64,000 bases of DNA from Xiphias gladius (Eukaryota > Chordata > Actinopteri > Istiophoriformes > Xiphiidae): positions 11,336,501-11,400,500 of the forward strand of contig NC_053419.1 of the NCBI RefSeq assembly GCF_016859285.1, in the 5' to 3' direction. Both the position numbers and the translations under genes were made by a program. The notes beneath the pieces were generated by a model. It was not told the origin of the DNA and made no database searches. It saw nothing but the letters and a program-made list of their open reading frames with translations. Below are positions 11,701-24,060 of this stretch, piece after piece; the first letter of the stretch is position 1, and each line of letters starts with the position of its first letter.

Positions 11701-13300
11701 ATGTACACTTTTGTCATTCTTATCAGTGTAGGTCTTACCAGAGTGTTGATGTCACTTAATTTCCAGCATAGCTCTACCCAGCTTCCACCTGACTAGATGC
11801 CTAAGCAGCCGGAGTATTTGAAAATGCCCGTGTGGGTGTGCAGGGACTTTATACATGTTTACAATAATTAATTGACTATAGCGCAGGAGCATAGCAGTCT
11901 TGCCATGTACTTAATGCTCTCAGCGGTTCAGTGACTTTTCCACAGCGTTCACACCGGTCTGCCTGAGACCTCGTTCATTAAGATGTTTTTAGACTCTGGG
12001 CTCGATTCTGTTATATGATGATATCAAAGAGTGAGACTTAGCTAAATCTGTTTTTGCTAAAATAAACCCGTGTTAACTGTTAACTTTCATATAATCATCT
12101 GATATGGTGAAATCTTATAACCAAATAGTTGCTTGCGGAGTTGTCTTTGTGTCAACCTGACAAATGTGAGTCCAAAATTTCCTCTACTTTTAGCTCGGTT
12201 TTGATCTCCATCAACTCCTGAGGGAGATACCTGGCTCTTTAGCTTCTAAATGCTCCATTATGTTCACCAGCTGGTCTCTAACTGTGTCTGTCTGCTGTTT
12301 TGCGCTGGGAAGGTAGCGTACAGTGGAGCTTTGGCATCTTTTCGCTGAAGACATCTGCCTGCTGTTTATAAAACTATTGAATATGACTGCTCTAATCATG
12401 AAGCTTATCCACAGACCTTGAAAACACTCAGTCATGTTGATTTGTTTTCTCTGGGTCCATGTAACAAATTGACACCCTCTGTGGTGTTTATATTACCAGC
12501 TGATCATAGTTAGTATCCACTGGTCCTTTTAGCATTTCCATTGGTTGTTGCATGAACATAACTGCTAAAAGTTGAATAGTTTCAGCATGAAATGAAGTAA
12601 ATTTTGCCAAAGACACAGTGAATTCCTCTACATTTCTCCTGAGGCATTTGCTTTAATGACATCATCTTAAGGTGACCTGACAAAGAGCATGTAGGACAAA
12701 AAAAAAAAACACCAACGAAAGTGTCCTCTAGAGATGTACTATGTGCTTCCTCCTGTTTTACTGATGTGATAAAATAAATGAAATCTTTGTCTTTGACATA
12801 CTATCACCCAAAATACTCCAGAAGTCAATGAACTAACAAACAAAAGAAAACAACTTGATATAATCTTTTATTTCTTCATTCAAAGGTTAGGCATGCTTTC
12901 ATGCAACTAAATTGCATGAAAGCATATAAGTTTATTGCAGCGAGTGATAAACTAAGTCTCATACGTTATAGTTAGAATAAAAAATGTCCACATATAATAC
13001 ACATGAATACCTACTATAATCTCGTATACATGACACAGAACTTCTCTGGTTTGCTTTCAGTTTTCCTTTTTGACAGTCCTACACTCATTTGCGGACTTCT
13101 TTGGTTGCAGTCATTTCACGGAATGGAGAACAAAATGATTTCTACCCAAGCACCAACTCATACACGCAGTGAAATCAGCAAAGAGTCAGCGATGCTGGGG
13201 GATGACGATGAGCAATGAAATCCTGCTGATACTGCACTTTCTCTCTGAAAACAAAAACATGTCTGTCGCTAAACACGACCAGTGAACACCCCCCTCCCCA
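8736..13300. other. Intergenic, no gene seen
   Basis: No exon with recognisable protein similarity and good splice sites was found on either strand. A further AATAAA lies at 9254-9259. The only distinctive structure is the perfect hairpin at 12893-12925. Confidence 0.6.
12893..12925. repeat. Perfect 14-bp inverted repeat with 5-nt loop
   Basis: ATGCTTTCATGCAA (12893-12906) and its exact reverse complement (12912-12925) are separated by CTAAA. It is not part of any gene I can see. Confidence 0.9.
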
Positions 13301-13339
13301 AAGTCTGCCAGCGAGTAAGAAGGGGAGTAAAAGAAATAA

Positions 13340-14000
13340 AGTGAGAGAGAGAGAGAGAGAGAGAGAGACAGGTGGTCGGGCCGGTCTTTTCCTTGCCCTC
13401 CGCTCCTTTTTGAACTTTTCTTTCATTCTTCCAGTTCATTCTGTGCTTCATAGCGCTAGTGACAAGGCGCTCCATTCACTGCCTCATTCTTCCACCCCTC
13501 CCTCCTCCCCCCATCTCCCTCACACACCCCGACCCCATCCCCTCCCTCCTGGCTCCTTTGTCTAGCTTGCGGGGGCCTGCTCTTGCTGCTATTCACCAGC
13601 CAGACGGACCGCCATTGACTGGACCCCCCCCCCCACACACACACACACATCCCTCCCTCCACAAAACACCCTAACACACACATATGCACACAGCAACCTG
13701 GCCATTCCCCACCCTACGCCCTGTATCAGGCAGCTGCTATGCTAATAGGGAGGAAGGGATGGATGGATGAAGGGAGGGAGGGATGAGGAGGAGAGACAGA
13801 GCAGTCAGCCTATAGTAAAGGAACAGAGGGAGGGAGAGCAGGGAGAGTGACCCCGCTCCTCCATCTCCATAGTCATGCCAGAGCAGCAGCAGACCTCCTG
13901 TTACACAAAGGGAGTCCCCCGGCCCTCCTCCTCCCCTTTCTCACCCCTCTCCCTCCTCCTTCCACCCCTCTGTCCCCCTCTTTCTCATTCAAATCCATTT
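13340..14000. repeat. Low-complexity GA/CT- and C-rich tract
   Basis: A (GA)n run at about 13344-13370 is followed by clusters of CCTCCCTCC, CCCCCCCACACACA and GGGAGGGAGGGA. The open frames here are compositional artefacts. It may act as polypurine/polypyrimidine sequence but has no assigned function. Confidence 0.75.
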
Positions 14001-14107
14001 TATACCCCAGTGGTAAAGGGAGCTGTAAGTGCAGTATGTAAAGTAACCTTACTCCTGCCCTGCGGGCGTAACCATTCAGGGCTCAATACACAGAGAACAG
14101 CCTGTGT

Positions 14108-14165
14108 GAGTGTGTGTGTGTGTGTGTGTCCATTCCCCTGCTTTGTTTAGGATTGCAGCCCATAC

Positions 14166-14198
<33 letters not shown>
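14108..14198. repeat. (GT)n and (CA)n microsatellite pair
   Basis: A (GT)n block at 14108-14129 and a (CA)n block at 14169-14198 face each other about 40 bp apart, so the two can pair as an inverted repeat. Confidence 0.9.
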
Positions 14199-14199
<1 letters not shown>

Positions 14200-14324
14200 C
14201 GGACACCTGTCCTTGAGTTGAGTTGCATCTCCCTTCATATTGCTAGACACATTAGACACATTCATGTTTCACACACACAAACACACATCAATCATTGGTT
14301 TTATAAGAGCAATTTATAATTAAG

Positions 14325-14480
14325 TACACTCAGTTACCAGTTTATTAGATACACTTAGCTACAACCAGTGCAGTCTAATGCACCAGCCCTGGAATAAATG
14401 CTATTGTCATTAAAGTTATAATGTCCAATGAGACTGTTTTAGAGAAGTGTTGATTCAACTTTATATAGTGACTTTATATA
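14325..14480 (+). mobile_element. Decayed fish DNA-transposon/MITE fragment
   Basis: The sequence CAGTTACCAGTTTATTAGAT, followed by ACACTTAGCTACAACC, GTGCAGTCTAATGCA and CCTGGAATAAATGCTATTGT, resembles a repeat common in teleosts that starts 'CTCAGTTACCAGTTTATTAGGTACACC'. No transposase frame remains. Class and boundaries are from memory and approximate. Confidence 0.5.
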
Positions 14481-15113
14481 GGTTATAGAAATGGCCATCC
14501 CATTTATATCAGTGAGAGGAGGCTTAAATCATTTATGGCCTCAACTAATTCGCAATGCTTGCGAAAAACTCCATGCAGTCTAACAAAAATATATATGAAA
14601 TGATATAAAACACAACAATAAAATAAAACGTCAGTAAATGCACCATTAAACTTGATAAGATCTTCAGGAAATTTACTGATCATTAACTGAAGAGTGATCA
14701 TACATGGGTGCTGCGTAAATATACATTTTATTCACATCTGTTGCATTTTTTCACGGTTTTTCCCCCTTTGGTTTTGATTTTTTTAAATATTCTTCTTCAC
14801 GCAAACTAATTTGACTGGCTGTGTGTTGGTATGTTTGTGTCAGCAGCTTTTCTTCTGGTAGCATGTGCATACATCTCGTGTGATGTGTTTTGGGGTGGGG
14901 GTATGCTGGCAGGAAGGCATTTCTCTCTCTCTCTGTCCCTCCTGTTCTGTTATTTACCCCTGTGTAGTGTGACCCTGTGCCCCATCGGGGAGGCACGTCC
15001 CATTTGACATCTGCCTGTTTGCGGGAGGGGGGGGGTATAAGGGGTGGGGTGCCCATATGGAGCTTCAACACCCCAGACCCCCCACCCCTCCAGACCCAGC
15101 TACCTCATCCCTG

Positions 15114-15116
<3 letters not shown>

Positions 15117-15188
<72 letters not shown>
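15117..15188. repeat. (CA)36 microsatellite
   Basis: Uninterrupted CA dinucleotides over 72 bp. Probably length-polymorphic. Confidence 0.97.
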
Positions 15189-15189
<1 letters not shown>

Positions 15190-15237
15190 TACTCTAACAC
15201 CACAGCTCCTGCTGCCTGCTGCCTTTGTTCTACTTTT

Positions 15238-15286
<49 letters not shown>

Positions 15287-15580
15287 TGTCATGCCATTCC
15301 AACACACAGACCTGCTGTAAGCCGGGTGAGAAGAATGAGGGGTTGTGTGTGCATTCATAGATAGATAGACAGATAGATAGATAGATAGAAGGATAGATAG
15401 ACAGAGAGACAGATAGATAGATATAGATATAAACAAACAAACAAAAACACATACATGCTCATGGGTCTGACGGGGCCATTGTGTCATGACCTAGCCCAGC
15501 TGGACTCCTGGACTCAGGCAAGTGTGTTGTGTGTGTGTGTGTGTGTGTGTGTTTGTGAGAGAGAGAGAGAGAGAGAGAGG
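15238..15580. repeat. Compound (GT)n(GA)n / (ATAG)n / (GT)n(GA)n microsatellite block
   Basis: (GT)n then (GA)n at 15238-15286, an ATAG/ATAGAC tetranucleotide array at 15357-15430, and a second (GT)n-(GA)n at 15525-15579. The repeated GT-to-GA order suggests the two compound repeats share an origin. Confidence 0.93.
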
Positions 15581-17280
15581 GCCGTTTTTGAGACAAATGC
15601 TGATACGTTCTAAAATTTGCAAATGGTGTTTCCGCGCTGAAACTCTTCTGCTCGTGTTTGTCTTTAAAATATGTTTCTGTAAGTTCAAAATACTTACCTG
15701 TAAATATCCTCAAGTCCCTTACATTTGATGGATCAACCCACCCATCCACCCATACCTAAATACTGCTGTCCTTACGTGTTGTGTGATGGGTTGTACCAAT
15801 TACCCTGTATGGATTATCCTCCGACACAATGATTCAGTGTGCTGGATGCACAATGAGCAGGCTGGCCGCAGGGCCAGATTTAGGCTAACAAGCTCGGTGG
15901 AGTTTAAATTGCCCAGTGTAACACTGACAAAAACTGTCGGTGATACCGCACTCTCTGACAGCACTTTCTTTGTCAAGGCCTGCTGCCTTTGTCTGACAGG
16001 CTGTTTACTACAATACTTCTTGTTAAAGGGCTTACAGCGAATTAGGTTTTTAACACATATTATGACACAGCTGTTGCAGCATTTTTCTCTATTACAGCAA
16101 AGAAAATGAGGCTTGGTAGGCTATGGAAATTAATCTCTTTATGCACTGACTGAATTGTTTCTCTCTAGGGTGATCGGGTGCACATCTAATCCTACATTTA
16201 GGCCAGGTGTAGGTGTAGGCCAGTGTCCGCTCACTGGTAACTGTATTAACCCTACCAGATCTTCATCAGGCATACACACAGGATGACAAAGGGCAAGGTA
16301 TATATAGGCACAAAGCTGACTACGTTATGCTGATGCCATGTCAACTGTTCAGATAGAAATAAACACTTACAATAAGATGCTTAAGATGGCGTCAAAAACA
16401 AAATATTGCAAAAACCTACAGAAATCACAAAAAAAGAATCAGAAAATATTCCACGAACTGCACGGACTAGAAAACAACGGTAAGAGGCAGAAAAAAGAAC
16501 CTAAAATGTACTTAATGCAGCTATATTGCAGATATGGGTTGACCAGCTAGTAATCTAGTAATAGAGCAAGTGCAACATTTATCACTTAAACCCAGCAGAA
16601 TCTGCAGAGGCCTTACGCTGCAGGTCATGAGAACATAAGATACATACATATGCACACATTGCTGCCGGACTTTCAACACCACATGGAAGTGGTCACACTT
16701 GTACTGATCAGAGCTGTACATAATGTACTCTGGCTGCAGTCCAGCCACAATGTGACATGCTCGAGAAGAAAAAAAACCCACAATAACAACAATGTAGCTT
16801 TCTTCAGAAATGTCCATAGATTGAGGGAGATAATCTTAATATACAATGTCATGTATAACATCACATTTGAAAGAGTTTTAAACGGAAATGAACTTCCAGT
16901 AAAAAACATGAACTTTTTAGCAGTGAATGTCATTTTTTTATCGTCTCCCTTCCTGTCTTTATCTACTGTCATGATAAATGTTTATTTACTGGCATTCCTC
17001 AGTGTACATGACGAATGATATAGCCCTGCTTGTGCCTACTGTGGTTATCTGCAATGATGACATATACGTACTCTAAACACACCGTAACAGTTTTCATTCT
17101 TTACTGAGACATGTGTACAGGTTCAATATGGGTGCACTGATTATCATCTCATCCATACACACGACATTAAACAACTCTGTGGACATACAGCAATGTCATG
17201 TCATAAACATTATATACAGTATATGTTTTTTCTTTCAGGTTCAGCTGTTCAAATATTGAACAGAAGAACTTGAAAAATTT

Positions 17281-17312
17281 GACTCTTGACATATGTTTAC
17301 GTGTCAAGAGTC
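17281..17312. repeat. 11-bp perfect inverted repeat
   Basis: GACTCTTGACA (17281-17291) pairs exactly with TGTCAAGAGTC (17302-17312) across a 10-nt loop. The right arm is partly repeated in tandem (CAAGAGTCAAGAGTC). Confidence 0.85.
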
Positions 17313-17591
17313 AAGAGTCAGCTCTTTTTGTGATTAGTGCATAAAATTGTTTAATATATTTATTCATAATATACATTTAGGCAAATATCTGTATGTATAC
17401 GTGTGTCTGTGTGTATGTGTGTCTACGTGTGTGTCAAGGAGTAATTATGGAGAATAAAGGCCTGGTTGTACAGAGTGAAACTGTGGGTTTTGAAGTGAGA
17501 TGGGAGATGCTTTTCTGTTTGGCTGAGCAGACTCAATGGTTCTATTCAGCCACCCCCCTTACTGCCCATTGTCCTCCCACCACGAGCCCTC

Positions 17592-17611
17592 CACACTCAC
17601 ACTCACACACA

Positions 17612-17678
<67 letters not shown>
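17592..17678. repeat. (CA)n microsatellite
   Basis: Near-perfect CA array with minor ACTC and AAAC interruptions at its left end. Confidence 0.95.
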
Positions 17679-17680
<2 letters not shown>

Positions 17681-20600
17681 CTGTAGGGACTCAGTGGAAT
17701 AGGAGTGGAGGCCTGGAGGAGAAAGAAGGATGGAGTGTTGGGGGATGAGGCAGCTCCTGCTGAATCTGAGAGCTGTTTGAGGGGGGTGAAGTGAGGAAGA
17801 GAGGTGATCTGGTGGAAGGAAACATTGTTGGATGGAGTAGAGGGATAGAGGGAAAATTGTGATGCCTAAGTTTCTCTTAAATGTAATCTTTAAACCTTTC
17901 TTAATATAGTTTCCCTGCAGGAGCTTGATGTCTTACTAGCAGCGTCATTGCAAATCCTCAACTACCCAAACTGTTTGATATGTCTTTTACTCTCAGTGTT
18001 CTTCAGTGCCATTGTTCAACCAAAGGAGACAGGATTAAACCCCTGTTTACACAAAAGTTAACTGGAGCAGGACCCTGAGCTGCTGTAGCTGTAATCAGTT
18101 GTCTTTGACGTCCTCTGTGACAACACTTTAATAATTTGTCACTATTTTGTAAAATTGACGAACCAGCAGAGAGAAAAAAAAAAACATGGAGAAAATGTCA
18201 TCAAAGAGAAGTTGTAACTATCTCTCTCAAAGACATAGTTAAAACCTTTCTGTCTATCACTCCGCATGGGACACCCTTTTTTGGCACATGTTGGGACCCT
18301 TGTTTGTCCATTAATGTTCATAGTTTACTACGGTCAAGAAAACACATGTTGTCACCATCTCGGTTCGACCCTTCCCCAGCAGTTAACCAGCTCCACACGA
18401 CAGAAAAAAACCCTCACACTATAGCTCGCATACAAACACACAGTCGTCACACAATAGTCTGGCTTGGGGTATGAGGAATTCGCACTCGTCGGGGGTTAAT
18501 GATCATCGGCCACTGGTTTGGAGCCCATTAGGCCATTGATCTGGCTGCGTCTTTTATACCACCTGGGGAAAGGAATGTGCTGGGTCTCCTATTGTGTCTG
18601 TCTGTCTGCGAGTGTCACCGAGTGGTCATACACCCTCTGTGCGTGTGTGTGTGTGTGTGAGTCAAAGAGAGGTCAGTCAAAGCAGAATGGGCCAGAGCTT
18701 CACACACTGTGCAGAGAGACAGTGGAGGGTTGAATATTCTTGAGGTCAAGGGTCACGTGGTCTTGATTGAATTGAACACAGAATTTAAGACACGCATGAG
18801 AAACATTTATGACCACACACTGACTTTATATGAACACAAAAAATACGAACACGTTCTGGTATCCTGGCTCATAAACCTGCACACACTGACACCACGAGGA
18901 CACAGTCCCTGAAAAAACCACCAGGGAGGTGGATAAGTGATAATGCAGAGCTCAGCACCTTTGGTGACTACGTGAGGCGCATACATACACACCAAACACA
19001 CAAAGGGAAGAAAGGAGCTTCATTCACAGCTGCTTCTATTAGGTGGCTGAATTTATTGCCTCCTCTTATCCTATCCTCCATCCTTCTTCAAAAACAATAA
19101 AACTTCTCCACAGGTGGAAAACAACTAATTACAAGCACTCTCATTAGTTTTTTAAGCAGCTGATTCATGCACTACTACTTTTTTTCGAAACATTCATGAA
19201 ATAAATAATTCTCAATTCACTGAAGTAGATTTTGGATGAGGTAAACTATCATTTAGTAGAGTGGCATACATTATAATGGGTGTATGAATTGTAACTAATT
19301 TACACAGTGAGAAACCTATTCTTTATTAATAATCAGGTATGCAGTTAAGTTAATAAGTTATTAAAGGGTGATGTGTTATGATCTGCAGTTGCTAATGTTA
19401 CTAAGCTGTTAATCAGTGGATTCAGAAATGTTCAAACGGTCTATCAGAGGGATCCTCATTATGAGTCCAAGAAAAATGGACATTAAGTTTTTCTGCAGGG
19501 GGATTATCAGATGCCAAATTGATAGAGCTTATTAATTGCAATTACCATTATATAAAGTACTGGTAAGTTAAATATTAACCCTGAACTCTCAGATTCATAA
19601 GAGGATAAAACAGACTATTTTGTTTTATTTTCTTTCAGAATTTTTTTTTTTTTTTTTTTAGCAAATAACAACTCAAAACACCTCAAAAATCTTCTTTTTT
19701 TGTTTATTTACCTCTGTTACTTTTTAAGAAAATGCAGTTTTTGTATCATTACCCCAAAAATCACTCTTATGCGTTTCATATGGAAATTCATAGGAATCTT
19801 TAAGAGATTTTTGTCAGGAACAGTATTTACCGTGGTCCACACATTACCACTCACCTACATTACTTTACATGGCAAGACAATTCTATGTTTGATACATGTA
19901 AGTGATATAATATCTGTATTTTTTTACCTCCGAATAACTGATATCACCAAATTCATAGTTGTTTTACGTAACATTTATAGCAGTAGATGTGGGAGAACTG
20001 TTTCCATAGCTACGTAGCTTGGCTGACTTGGTAGCTAAGTTGTGTAACTTAGAGAGATAGACTAATATTTTGATGCTGGAACTTACAAATAAACAGTGCA
20101 TAGTTTAAATAATGCCATTATGGAAATCAAATATGTTTTGAGCTCAATTATGAAGATAGCATTTATTTATTTTTTAAAAAGTATTATTTTATATGGGTCA
20201 TTTTTGACATTCCATTTAAATTTTATATTTATTTTGTACTTTTTCTTGACTAGCAATCAACTTGTACTTGAGTAATATTCGAGTACCATTTTCTCTTTCC
20301 AAACCTGAACATTTGTCTGAATTCTGTCTGTTTTCGGAGCAAACGTCTGTTCAGGTCTCGGACTTACTGAAAAGACCCAGATGACAGAGCTGGGATTTAG
20401 GGGAGGGGGTTGGCGGGGTCTTTAAATGTTGGGGGCTGCCAGTTGGTCGGCCATGTAATCAGAGTTGAACTTGAAGAAGGAAAGAAAGTGATGTCCAAGA
20501 CAAGATGAGAGAGAGTGATGTGTGTCTTTGTGTGTGTGTGCGTGCGTGTGTTTGAAGGGGGTCCTCTGTCGGCAGGACAATAGTCAGTGGGAGCAGCAGC

Positions 20601-21100
20601 TGACCAGAGAATCCCTTCTTCTTTTGTAATCCTGCATAATGACGTCTCCACCACACACACTCGCCTCTACCCTACCCTCCCTCCCTTCTCACCCCATCAC
20701 TGCTCATCCGTCCTCCTGATTTAGCATCAAGGCATTAACTTCAGCATCATCTCTGTCTCTCTCTCTTACCTCTCCCATCCCTCTTTCTTTGCTTCTACCT
20801 TCCCTCCTCTTTCGAATTGTCCATCAAACCCCTGTGACTTCCACTTGTTTTTCTGTCCATCCTGCACTTCAGAATCCCATATTCTCTCCATAAATCATTT
20901 AGCGTGTACATGTGTCTTTGTGTGTCTGTGTCCTAAAGAATGTAACCTCTAAGATGCTCTCCCAAACTGAGTAAATATCTCCACTACAGGCCATATGTTC
21001 ATTGTGTGCATGTCCAGCTCTGTGTGCAACCTGTGTGAATTGACATCTGTTTCACTTTGTTCAGTGAAAGAGACGTTGATTCACTTATAAGGTTGACTGA
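17679..21100. other. Intergenic, no gene seen
   Basis: No supported exon. A GC-balanced non-repetitive stretch around 18480-18620 stands out from the A/T-rich surroundings. It contains TTAATGATCAT and a TATA-like CTTTTATACCACC, and is a reasonable place to look for conserved non-coding sequence. Nothing firmer can be said. Confidence 0.5.
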
Positions 21101-21107
21101 ACAGAAG

Positions 21108-21680
21108 TATTACTATTATTATTATTATTATTATTCGCTAAGTCTACTTAAAATATCAAAAGTAAAAGTACTTGTTCTGCATAAAAAGCGGCCTGTGTGC
21201 CTCATCATTATATATGACACTTTAGATTTAACTACTATTATTAGGTGGTTTAGTCCAGTGGTCACCAACCTTGGGGTCTGTCCGCTTGTAAAGGATGACA
21301 AGATAAATCTAAGGGGTCGTGAGATGATTAATATGGTAGGAAAAAAAAAAATTAATCAAATAAAACCATCTAAGAAGTTCAGAGGGGAAATTGATTTTAT
21401 GGAGCTGCTAACAAGTCATGGAAATGTGAAATGTGACAAGGTTTTGGTCTGCTTTGGTCTAATTGTTAGCAATATATTTTATTTCACAAGCTTAAAATAC
21501 TGTATGTTTTTAATGTAAAATGATATGAATTTTGAGATGTAACTAGTAACTATAGCTTTCAAATAAATTTAGTGTAGCAAAAAGTACATTAATTTCCTCT
21601 GAAATGTAGTGGGGAACAGTGAGGAACAAGTACCTCAAAATAATACTTAGGTACAGCACTTGAAATAATAAAATGTCCAG
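21108..21680 (+). mobile_element. hAT-type MITE relic with a nested repeat
   Basis: The flanks (AAAATATCAAAAGTAAAAGT... and ...GTAACTAGTAACTATAGCTT, AAATGTAGTGGGGAACAGTG, ACAAGTACCTCAAAATAATAC) match a very common fish non-autonomous element whose ends read CAGTGGTGGAAAGTAAC. The middle (about 21256-21345: CAGTGGTCACCAACCTTGGG.., GGGGTCGTGAGATGATTAAT) matches a different common fish repeat, so one element appears inserted in another. A (ATT)n array lies at 21108-21135. Confidence 0.55.
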
Positions 21681-22359
21681 ACTCTGGTTCATTTCATATT
21701 TCCAAATGCTAATTAAGCAGGTGTCACAGTAAAAGGGCTACTGAAGGCCTGGCAGAGGGTAAAGCATGCTTTCAGCAGGGTGGTGGACAATCTGGAGGCC
21801 TTCAGCTTCGCTTGGACAGTAGGGGGAGTATTAGGTGCAGCGAGGGAGGAGGTGGGCTTTGTTTTATTCTTCTAATTGTCCTGAATTAAAAAAAACAACT
21901 CTACCCTCTCTTACTTTCCTTCTAACTTGCAACAAACCAATTCTAGTTAATCAGAAGCCTAAACATTTCTTTGAATTCGTAGGCTTGCAGAGCACCAGAC
22001 AGCGTGGAACTGACTGCATTTTGTGCGCTTACAATGAGTAATACTGACCAACTCAGCCAGTGGTCAGCCAGTTAGAAAAACTTAAAGGCTGGCAAACATC
22101 TAGAAGGACACACAGAGCTCACTGTTGTGATGAACCAGCTGAAGCGTGGTGGGAATTTTCCTGTCAAATATGTGGTTAGCCCAGCCCATCTATGCAAAGG
22201 TACTGGAAAGTTTTGTGCATGACTAATTGAAGTTATCGCTTCCTTTCTCTCTTCGTGGGAACTTGCTAAAAATGTTTTCCTCTCTTACTCTTGCTGTTCT
22301 CTTGAAAAGCAAGCTGAGGTGTCCGAGTGTGTCAATAAGTGTGTCTCAGTGAATGTGCA

Positions 22360-22363
<4 letters not shown>

Positions 22364-22427
<64 letters not shown>
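22364..22427. repeat. (GT)n microsatellite
   Basis: About 32 GT units, followed by GC-rich unique sequence (22430-22590) and then a (GA)-rich tract at about 22604-22648. Confidence 0.96.
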
Positions 22428-22430
<3 letters not shown>

Positions 22431-22860
22431 TTGCACTTGTTTGGTAGCTCTCCTCCCGGCAGCACCAGGTGATATGGCCTGGTACGGAAGGTCACCGCTG
22501 TGATGTCACTTCCCTTTCCTCTCCGGATATTCCCAGCATTCTACTGCCAGCAGCCGGGAACTCTGGGAACTAAGAGCAGGAAGCCTGGCTCCTTCGCAGG
22601 AGGGGGAGAGAGAGAGGGAGAGAGGGAGAGGGAGAGGGAGAGAGAGGAAGTAGTGATGAGGTTATGTGGTGATTTTGCAGCATTGAATGACTCATTTGCT
22701 GTAAAAAATAAACGTAAACAGCGAGAAGAGAGTTAAATTGATGGAGAAGAGTTAATGACACAGGAACGAGGAAGGTTCTGTTGTGTGCTGTCTGTGTCTT
22801 TTACTGTTCTGTGTTAAAATCTTGTGAAATACATGTGAATCATCTTGAAATAGAGAAATA

Positions 22861-22874
22861 GCGCCCCCTCCTGG
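22861..22874 (-). promoter_or_regulatory. CTCF-like motif between nrarp and the lipocalin cluster
   Basis: The minus strand reads CCAGGAGGGGGCGC, a full match to the core consensus CCANNAGRGGGCRS. It lies in otherwise A/T-rich intergenic DNA, which makes it stand out. Confidence 0.45.
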
Positions 22875-23813
22875 TTATGCCCACACAATGAAAATCAGTA
22901 GGCCAGAAGATGACAAAGGCCCATTGAATCCTTTGGTTTTACTGAGATTGACTATATTTCCTCACTGTTTGGGGTCCCACACACCCCACTAGTGTATGTT
23001 TAATAATCATGATAATAACTGGAAAATCTCTAGATATATATTTTTCATTTCTACTGTCCCTATAAAACTCAGTAAGTGGAAAGGTTTCGAAGAGGCAACA
23101 CCTCCCTTTGCCGTGCAGGAACAAAATAAAGAATCACTTTAAGGCATTGTTATTAAATCAAGTAAGGAAATATTTCATGCTTTATATGTTATGAGGACTA
23201 TGTATTAACAAATATATATTTTTTGTTTGTCAAAAAGTAATTTAGAGACAAGTGGACAGTATTTACATACAGTAAAATAGGTTGAAATCCCTGTTACACC
23301 TCCAATTAAAACTGCTTTAAAATCTCAAACAACATAGATCCAGATCGACTTAATTGGGATTTGGGAATTATAATGCTGCATACAAAGTACTGTTTACACC
23401 AATACAGACCATATGAAAATCCACTATATTTAATCAAGTTTTACAGATGAGGTCTCATAAGATAAGGAAATGCAATGAAGTATCAAGTTAAAAAAACATC
23501 GGCAAAGTGAGTAATGTTTTTTTTTATAATAATGATCCATTATGATATAACTTTGTATATTACAATAGATAGCGCAGAAACAAAATCATTATATTTCTTT
23601 AATGGCCTCCTTACTGTATGTAATACTGGTTCACGTTGAAACTCTGAATGATAAGTTAAAATGAGTAACGTTTTCCTACAGGAAAAACAGGTTCTCCTGA
23701 ACCAACAACAGATCTACTTACTAGTAGCATCACCAGTTAACTTACAGATAAAGGTTTTGCTTAAAAAAACTCCACATGGTTAGCTTATAAAATACAACAA
23801 ATTGTTACAGATT

Positions 23814-24060
23814 AAACCAGTGGCTCCCAACCATTTGGCTTGTGAACCCTTAGAAAAAAGTCATTGTCTAACTGGGGCTCCTTGTCACATTTCAGATATC
23901 TATGAGTTATTATTAGCTGTCATTATTATTATTATTAGTTATTCATTAGTTATTACTTCAAGTTTCAAGAAAAGTCCAAAACATGAAAACCTACATACAA
24001 ACAAACAAGTAATCAGGTGTAAAGTTTCAACCAACAGAAGACACCAGCAACAGCGGAGAG
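23814..24060 (+). mobile_element. Decayed fish repeat starting CCAGTGGCTCCCAACC
   Basis: The sequence ACCAGTGGCTCCCAACCATT, then TTGTGAACCC, resembles the family 'CCAGTGGTTCCCAACCTTTTT...GTGACCCC' common in teleost genomes. The right boundary is unclear. No coding capacity. Confidence 0.45.

Noticed and set aside
15044-15364. Open frames through CA, GA and ATAG arrays
   Set aside because: Translations are pure repeat (Thr-His, Arg-Glu, Ser-Ile); not genes.
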